Under the pieces are notes generated by a model that was given only the letters and a program-made list of their open reading frames with translations, was not told the DNA's origin and searched no databases. This document shows, piece after piece, positions 51,206 through 56,272 of a DNA stretch of 56,272 nt. This stretch comes from an uncultured Moraxella sp. (GTDB lineage: Bacteria > Pseudomonadota > Gammaproteobacteria > Pseudomonadales > Moraxellaceae), in contig CALTTE010000005.1 of the NCBI GenBank assembly GCA_943908405.1, positions 1 to 56,272 on the forward strand, written 5' to 3'. Position 1 is the first letter of the stretch. Each line of letters starts with the position of its first letter. The translations under genes and the position numbers were made by a program.

Positions 51206-53269
51206 CTATTGGCTTGATAAACCATTGATTTGTCCAAAATTGCTTTCATCCAAATCCAGTACGCCATCAAGCCAATCAACGGGGCTGTCGTGCGTTGCCC
51301 AAAGTAGGGTTTTGTTGGTACTTAAGCGGTGTAATAAGGCGTGAATGGTGGTTTTGGTCTGCTCGTCCAAATGCTCGGTTGGTTCATCTAGTAGCCAAAT
51401 ATTGGCGTTTTGTAGTAACAGCTGGGCGATAGCAAGACGCTGGGCTTGACCGCCAGACAATCCACCGCCACGCTCGCTTAGCACCGTATCAAGTCCATTT
51501 GGTAACGCTTGAATCAATGCCAAAAGCTCCACTTGTGCCAATACCCGATACAAGTCATCATCGCAAGCGTTAGGGCAAGACAGTCGCAAATTATCAGCAA
51601 TACTTATCGGTAATAAAGCAGGCGTTTGGGGCAAATAGCCGATATAAGGTCGTATGTCTGCCATATTGACCGCCGCAATTTCATTGTCGGCAATTTTGGC
51701 ACTGCCCCCATAAGCACTAAAGCCTAATAGCACTTGAAACAACGTGCTTTTGCCACTGCCTGAAACGCCTTGTATGGCGATTTTTGCCCCAAAAGGCACA
51801 TCAAGCGAGATGGGCGGTAGACGCATTGTCTCATTGTTGTTACTGGTTTTATAAATGTCAGCGCGGGTGTTATTTGATAAGCGGTTATCGTTTAAATCAA
51901 TATTTGTTTGATTGTTGTTTGTCAAATGGTTATTTTTTGAGTTATTGTTAATCATTAAGCCATTGTTGGTTGTTAAATCATCATTGGTTGTTGAATGATT
52001 GTTTTTGACAAACACGCCTTTTAGTACAATCGCTGATAACTGTGTGGACTTGTCTACAATGCCCTCCAAATTATCCAAATTTGGTGCAGGTTTGGGGTAA
52101 TAATTCAGCTCGGTCAATGGAGCTAATACCTTAGCGGCCGCTTCGGCATTGCCTTTGATGTGATATTCCGCCCCTAAGCGTCTTAATGGGGCATAAAACT
52201 CTGGCACAAGTAGCAAAATAAAAAACGCATGCTCGTAACTTGTGAGCATCTGTCCTTTGTGCCAAGGCAAAAGCCCCATTAAGCCAAAACCCAAATAAAC
52301 CGCCACCAGTGCAATGGATAATGCCGATAAAAACTCCAACACCGCACTGTTTAAAAAAGCAATTTTTAATACGCTCATTGTGCGGATTTTGTAATTTTCT
52401 GCCGCTTGCTGTACGTCTTTTCCTGCAACAGGCACCGCCGACAATCGCACCAGCGTATTCATTCCACGCAACCAATCCAAAAACCGCCCGCCAAGCTGTG
52501 CCAAAGCGTCCATTTGCTCACGGCTTTTTTTGGCGGTTTTTATGCCAATCAATGCCATAAAAATAGGCACCAATGGGGCGGTTGCCAACAAAATCACCGC
52601 CGCCGTTAGGCTTTTTGTGGCGATGGCACAAGCGATAATCACAGGCACGGTAACCGCCGTCATTTTTTGCACAAAAAAGCGACCATAGCCAATGAGTGCA
52701 TCAGGCTCATTGATAATATGACTGACCAACGCCCCATCTGACCCAAACCGTTGCCTCGCCAACCCAAGCTCGCCCAAGACATAAAGCCCTTTATCTTTGA
52801 CGTTTTTGGCAACATCTTTGCCACATTCAAATAGCCACTTATCTCGCCAAAACAGCAACACAGGACGGATAATCAAACAACTGGCAATAACCAAAACGCT
52901 TGCCCAAGGTAGGGGCGTTTGTAATTGCGTGTTAAGCCATTGTTCGCCTAACTGCCCATCTAATTGCCCATACAGCACGCTTGCCACCACACTGGCTAAA
53001 AATGCCATCTGCACACACAATAACACCGCTGACACCACATCAAGCAAAAAGGATAAATACAGCTTTTTTTTGCTCAAAGCAAATTGGTTTTTTAAAAACT
53101 GGGCGGCTTGTTTGTTGGTTAATGATTTTTGCTGGTTGTTGCTTATTGGTTTGTTGCTTGCTGTTTTTTGGGTGGGTTGATTATTTGGTGCTTTTGTGGT
53201 TTCGGTTATGGTTTTGGCTGTGTTGTCAAGGGCGATGGTTTTAGTGGTGAGGGGAGCTTTAGTGGACAT
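51206..53269 (-). CDS. cydD: Heterodimeric thiol/heme ABC exporter subunit CydD
   Basis: 687 residues; E. coli CydD has 588. The N-terminal 65 residues are Thr/Lys/Asn/Gln-rich. The transmembrane domain is about residues 70-400. An Asn/Thr-rich insert of about 58 residues (about 420-477, e.g. TTNNGLMINNNSKNN) lies before the ATPase core. Walker A is GVSGSGKSTLFQVLLG, signature GLSGGQAQRLAIAQLLLQ, Walker B IWLLDEPTEHLDE. The insert sits between the membrane part and the nucleotide-binding domain and is repetitive at DNA level. Function as partner of CydC is not in doubt. Confidence 0.92.
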   Translation of the reverse strand: MSTKAPLTTKTIALDNTAKTITETTKAPNNQPTQKTASNKPISNNQQKSLTNKQAAQFLKNQFALSKKKLYLSFLLDVVSAVLLCVQMAFLASVVASVLYGQLDGQLGEQWLNTQLQTPLPWASVLVIASCLIIRPVLLFWRDKWLFECGKDVAKNVKDKGLYVLGELGLARQRFGSDGALVSHIINEPDALIGYGRFFVQKMTAVTVPVIIACAIATKSLTAAVILLATAPLVPIFMALIGIKTAKKSREQMDALAQLGGRFLDWLRGMNTLVRLSAVPVAGKDVQQAAENYKIRTMSVLKIAFLNSAVLEFLSALSIALVAVYLGFGLMGLLPWHKGQMLTSYEHAFFILLLVPEFYAPLRRLGAEYHIKGNAEAAAKVLAPLTELNYYPKPAPNLDNLEGIVDKSTQLSAIVLKGVFVKNNHSTTNDDLTTNNGLMINNNSKNNHLTNNNQTNIDLNDNRLSNNTRADIYKTSNNNETMRLPPISLDVPFGAKIAIQGVSGSGKSTLFQVLLGFSAYGGSAKIADNEIAAVNMADIRPYIGYLPQTPALLPISIADNLRLSCPNACDDDLYRVLAQVELLALIQALPNGLDTVLSERGGGLSGGQAQRLAIAQLLLQNANIWLLDEPTEHLDEQTKTTIHALLHRLSTNKTLLWATHDSPVDWLDGVLDLDESNFGQINGLSSQ

Positions 53270-53371
53270 TGTTTTAATAAACCTAATATTTATATCAAAA
53301 ACAAAAATTTTATTTAAATGGTTGCATTATCGCCAAAATAACGCAATTTAGCAAGGCAAATCGGAGTGATT

Positions 53372-53947
53372 ATGACAAACTTAGCATTTAATCGCCAAAC
53401 ATTCACCAAAAAACGCCGTAAACTTAGCTGTCAGCAACGAGATTATCTTGCTAATCGTGCCAGTTTGCATCTGTACAAATTACGCAAGCGACTGCCCGCA
53501 GGGGCAAAGGTCGCTTTGTATGCCGATAGTTTTGGCGAATTGCCCACCTTGCCTATCATCAAATTTTGCCAACAATTGGGCTATCTGCCCCATCTGCCCA
53601 TCGTCAGAAGCCGTCATTTGGTTTTTGCCCCCATCAATGCCCAGCAATGGCAAAACAAACAAGTACCAATGAGACAACACCGCTTGGGAATGGTAGAACC
53701 TATCACAGTCAGTTGGCACAAAGCAGTGATGATGGATGCAATTATTTGCCCTTTGGTGGCGGTCAATGAGCGTGGCATAAGAATGGGTATGGGTGGTGGA
53801 TTTTATGACCGCACCTTGGCAAATTATCACGGTCTTAAAATCGGCTGGTGCTATGATTTTCAAGTAACCAATGCCATTTCCACCCATACTTGGGATATTG
53901 CGATGGATATGGTGATTTGCCCAAGCCGTTGCCTGATAATCAGCTAA
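53372..53947 (+). CDS. 5-formyltetrahydrofolate cyclo-ligase family protein
   Basis: About 191 residues. Converts 5-formyl-THF to 5,10-methenyl-THF with ATP. The C-terminal signature NERGIRMGMGGGFYDRTLANY is the family hallmark, and FTKKRRKLS is near the N-terminus. ATG 53372, with GGAG 5 nt upstream, is preferred to GTG 53366. It is divergent from cydD and convergent with fxsA. The gene is often called fau or ygfA. Confidence 0.9.
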   Translation: MTNLAFNRQTFTKKRRKLSCQQRDYLANRASLHLYKLRKRLPAGAKVALYADSFGELPTLPIIKFCQQLGYLPHLPIVRSRHLVFAPINAQQWQNKQVPMRQHRLGMVEPITVSWHKAVMMDAIICPLVAVNERGIRMGMGGGFYDRTLANYHGLKIGWCYDFQVTNAISTHTWDIAMDMVICPSRCLIIS

Positions 53948-54023
53948 AGGCTTGGGTGGATTGCGTCATAAGAATAATAGTTATAAGAATAATAATTGAT
54001 TTTATGGATAAGTTGCTTATGGG

Positions 54024-54578
54024 CTAATCATCATTAGCGGAAGTGAGTTTTTTGCTGGCTTTAACTTTGGCCTCGCCATCAACGGTTGTACCACCCATAC
54101 CAAATGGATTGCCAAACGGATTGCCACCCATACCCCCCATTGTCCCAAAGGGATTTTGTCCGCCCATTTGTTTTGCCATCATCGCCATCATTTTGTCTTG
54201 ATTTTTTATTGCATAGGCTTTGGCTTTTTGGCTTAACAGCGTTTGTACAAAGGGTAAAAGTAGCACCAAAGCCACCACGTCGCTTAACACACCAGGCAAC
54301 AAAAAAAGTAGCCCTGCAATACCTGTTGCCATTGATTTGGCGATGGTGGACTCGCTTGGGGCAGTACTGGGAATTAGCCCTGACTTCATTTGCTGTGCCA
54401 TTGGGTTTAGGGTTTGGGCGGTTTTTTTAATCATTGTAACGCCAATCACCGCCGCCACAATAAACCAAAAAAACACATACCAACCGCTTACAAACTGGGC
54501 GATAAGCACCCAAAGAAGCATCTCAATAATAAACCAAACAAAGACAATGCCAACAATCATTCCCATAATTTTATCCAA
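54024..54578 (-). CDS. fxsA: FxsA-family membrane protein
   Basis: 184 residues with three to four hydrophobic helices. Known FxsA-family features: GWYVFFWFIVAAVIGVTMIKK, then ATGIAGLLFLLPGVLSDVVALVLLLPF. The family is inner-membrane and linked to phage F exclusion; its cellular role is unclear. The C-terminal tail (about 135-165) is Gly/Met/Asn/Phe-rich with NPFG repeats. It is convergent with the cyclo-ligase gene and divergent from ruvC. Confidence 0.88.
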   Translation of the reverse strand: MDKIMGMIVGIVFVWFIIEMLLWVLIAQFVSGWYVFFWFIVAAVIGVTMIKKTAQTLNPMAQQMKSGLIPSTAPSESTIAKSMATGIAGLLFLLPGVLSDVVALVLLLPFVQTLLSQKAKAYAIKNQDKMMAMMAKQMGGQNPFGTMGGMGGNPFGNPFGMGGTTVDGEAKVKASKKLTSANDD

Positions 54579-54704
54579 AGTGATTAAAATAACCTGTTAT
54601 AATACCTGTTTTATTGATTAGATGGCAAGTTTTTTGATTAATTATTTGTATAATAAATTACAAATAATCATTTGTTGATTAAAAACAAAAAACCAAAGGT
54701 AATT

Positions 54705-55310
54705 ATGACAAACCATCAAAGCACGCCAAGCTTAATTATTGGCATTGACCCAGGGTCGCGTATGACTGGTTATGGCATCATCAAAAGCGATGGCAATCAG
54801 TTGAGCTTTATTGACGCTGGCACCATCAAAACGGACAGTAAAGATATGCCGACACGCATTGCCCAGATTTTTGAGGGGATTTATCGTATTGTTGAGCATC
54901 ATAAGCAGTATAAAAACTACCCAATGATGGCGGCGATTGAAGAGGTGTTTATGGCACAAAACCCTGATTCAGCCTTAAAGCTTGGGCAGGCACGAGGGGC
55001 GGCGATTGCAGCTTTGACGTTTTGTGAATTGTCGGTGGCAGAATATACCGCCCGCCAAATCAAACAGTCGGTTTGTGGTTATGGAGCAGCCGATAAAACT
55101 CAAATTTTGGCAATGGTACAGCGGTTATTAAATCTTGATTTTATGCCGCAAGTTGATGCAGGCGATGGGCTGGCGTGTGCCATTTGCCACGCTTATAACA
55201 GCCATTCAATGCAAAAAATTTTGGGGGCAAGCCGTGCTACGTCCAAGAAAAAAGGGCGATGGCGATTGTCTGATGAAGATATTTTGGCAATAAAATCATC
55301 AAGAAGCTAA
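54705..55310 (+). CDS. ruvC: Crossover junction endodeoxyribonuclease RuvC
   Basis: About 201-residue Holliday junction resolvase. The acidic catalytic residues are in IGIDPGSRMTGYG, AAIEEVFMAQNPDSALKLGQ and, at the C-terminal side, VDAGDGLACAICHA. ATG 54705, with AAAGG upstream, gives MTNHQSTPS and the normal start; the upstream TTG 54672 is rejected. The tail after about residue 165 is basic and longer than in E. coli (173). ruvAB are not adjacent. Confidence 0.95.
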   Translation: MTNHQSTPSLIIGIDPGSRMTGYGIIKSDGNQLSFIDAGTIKTDSKDMPTRIAQIFEGIYRIVEHHKQYKNYPMMAAIEEVFMAQNPDSALKLGQARGAAIAALTFCELSVAEYTARQIKQSVCGYGAADKTQILAMVQRLLNLDFMPQVDAGDGLACAICHAYNSHSMQKILGASRATSKKKGRWRLSDEDILAIKSSRS

Positions 55311-55345
55311 GACAAAAGGAAATATTTTTGCTAAAATAGCACTGT

Positions 55346-55381
55346 GTTTAACCATTTTATGACGTTTAACCATTTTATGAC
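55346..55381. repeat. 18-bp tandem duplication at the hpt start
   Basis: GTTTAACCATTTTATGAC occurs twice, exactly head to tail. Each copy contains an ATG in the hpt frame, so the duplication creates alternative start codons. Confidence 0.93.
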
Positions 55382-56027
55382 AGTAATGCCCATCAATCCA
55401 GCAACCAAACCCGCCCAAGTGATGATTGGTAAAGAGGCTATCGCCAAACGAGTAGCAGAGCTTGGGGCGGAAATTAGCAATTATTATCATAACAATGCTA
55501 ATGGTGATTGTTATGATAATAATAAAAACGGCGAACACAAAAATAGCAAACATAAAAACAGCGAGTATAAAAACAGTACCGACAGCTCTTATGGTGGGCG
55601 TGAGTTGGTGTTGATTGGTTTGTTGCGTGGTTCGGTGATTTTTATGGCGGATTTGTGTCGCCACATACAACGCCCCCACGAGCTGGATTTTATGACCGTA
55701 TCAAGTTATGGCGATAAAACCGCAAGCACAGGCGAGGTTAAAATCATCAAAGATTTAGACGGTGATATTAAAGGCAAAGATGTGCTGATTGTGGAAGATA
55801 TTGTTGACTCAGGACACACCTTATCTAAAGTGATTGAATTATTGCAAGTAAGAGAACCCAATTCTATAGAGATTTGTACGCTTATCAGTAAACCATCACG
55901 GCGTGAAGTTGATATTTTTGTTAAGTTTTTGGGCTTTGAGATGGCGGATAAATTCATTGTGGGTTATGGGCTAGATTATAACCAACAATACCGTCATTTG
56001 CCCTATATTGGTGAGATTGGATTGTAG
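55377..56027 (+). CDS. hpt: Hypoxanthine phosphoribosyltransferase
   Basis: Purine salvage enzyme making IMP (and GMP) from hypoxanthine/guanine and PRPP. The PRPP loop VLIVEDIVDSGHTLSKV is exact. LVLIGLLRGSVIFMADLCR and the C-terminal FIVGYGLDYNQQYRHLPYIG also match. The start is uncertain: the frame opens at GTG 55344, with ATG at 55359, 55377 and 55386, two of them inside an 18-bp duplication. An Asn/Lys/Ser-rich insert of about 35 residues (55485-55592) lies in the first hairpin region. It includes three 5-residue repeats, HKNSK, HKNSE and YKNST. Confidence 0.93.
   Translation: MTVMPINPATKPAQVMIGKEAIAKRVAELGAEISNYYHNNANGDCYDNNKNGEHKNSKHKNSEYKNSTDSSYGGRELVLIGLLRGSVIFMADLCRHIQRPHELDFMTVSSYGDKTASTGEVKIIKDLDGDIKGKDVLIVEDIVDSGHTLSKVIELLQVREPNSIEICTLISKPSRREVDIFVKFLGFEMADKFIVGYGLDYNQQYRHLPYIGEIGL
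55539..55583. repeat. 15-bp in-frame repeat inside hpt
   Basis: Three 15-bp units of the form YAYAAAAAYAGYRMN encode HKNSK, HKNSE and YKNST. Slippage by whole units would keep the reading frame. Confidence 0.85.
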
Positions 56028-56224
56028 TAGCGTATGGCTTAACGATAACATTGGTGTTATATTTGATGGGTAGAGCAAATATTTGATTGGGTAAAAACGA
56101 TTAAAATGCCGTTTAATTTGATAATAAATTTATCCTGACAAATTTTGTGATGACGATTAAATCGGTTGTTTTAATGGTATTGATGTAAGTGATTTAAGTT
56201 AAGTGGTTTTTTGTGGGATATTGC

Positions 56225-56270
56225 ATTGAATAATTTAATAATAAGATATTGAATAATTTAATAATAAGAT
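56225..56270. repeat. 23-bp tandem duplication at the window end
   Basis: Two exact head-to-tail copies of a 23-bp unit starting ATTGAATAATTTAATAATAA. A third may begin beyond the window. Confidence 0.9.
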
Positions 56271-56272
56271 AT

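Overview
The window looks like chromosomal core from a low-GC member of the Moraxellaceae, most likely Moraxella. The reasons are the adjacent diaminobutyrate aminotransferase and decarboxylase genes (an Acinetobacter/Moraxella pair), a trpGDC cluster without trpE, a divergent Lrp-type regulator and dadA, and AT-rich DNA with many TTG/GTG starts. The genus is inferred from protein recognition; no 16S or marker search was possible. I recognise 46 credible protein-coding loci, plus one degenerate mobile/toxin-like locus. I found no rRNA, tRNA or CRISPR array.

Layout. 1-9.1 kb: cyclophilin, glnS, a lytic transglycosylase, nitroreductase with a divergent LysR regulator, ppsR, sthA and a glycine-zipper protein. 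9.1-12.2 kb: an accessory island. A DDE-transposase frame carrying an amber codon runs in frame into a Hint (autoprocessing, polymorphic-toxin type) domain, followed by a second Hint gene. 12.3-24.3 kb: ppa, lipB, pncB, xseB, a DASS-family anion transporter, purB, mnmA, ispF, an isochorismatase-like hydrolase, grxD and mnmG. 24.4-25.2 kb: an exported protein of unknown function whose likely promoter contains a run of nine G. 25.8-29.4 kb: dat-ddc (1,3-diaminopropane synthesis) and a hemerythrin-like protein. 29.6-32.2 kb: lrp, dadA and ridA (D-amino acid catabolism). 32.5-36 kb: trpGDC on the minus strand behind a likely attenuator. 36.4-36.7 kb: a 257-bp MITE. 36.7-56 kb: corA, purA, a TauE-like permease, an RNase Z-like nuclease, dnaG, bamD/rluD/pgeF, an unknown protein, cydDC, a 5-formyl-THF cyclo-ligase, fxsA, ruvC and hpt.

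Two themes stand out. First, intergenic DNA is rich in short tandem duplications (8-23 bp units, 15 bp recurring). Similar low-complexity expansions lie inside conserved enzymes: Asn/Ser/Thr/Lys-rich inserts in DnaG, CydD, Hpt and LipB. Second, there are switchable-looking elements: the G9 promoter spacer, and two Hint genes that share a nearly identical 75-bp anchor but differ downstream. The best candidates for something undescribed are the transposase-Hint chimera with its phased upstream repeats and the G9-controlled exported protein.
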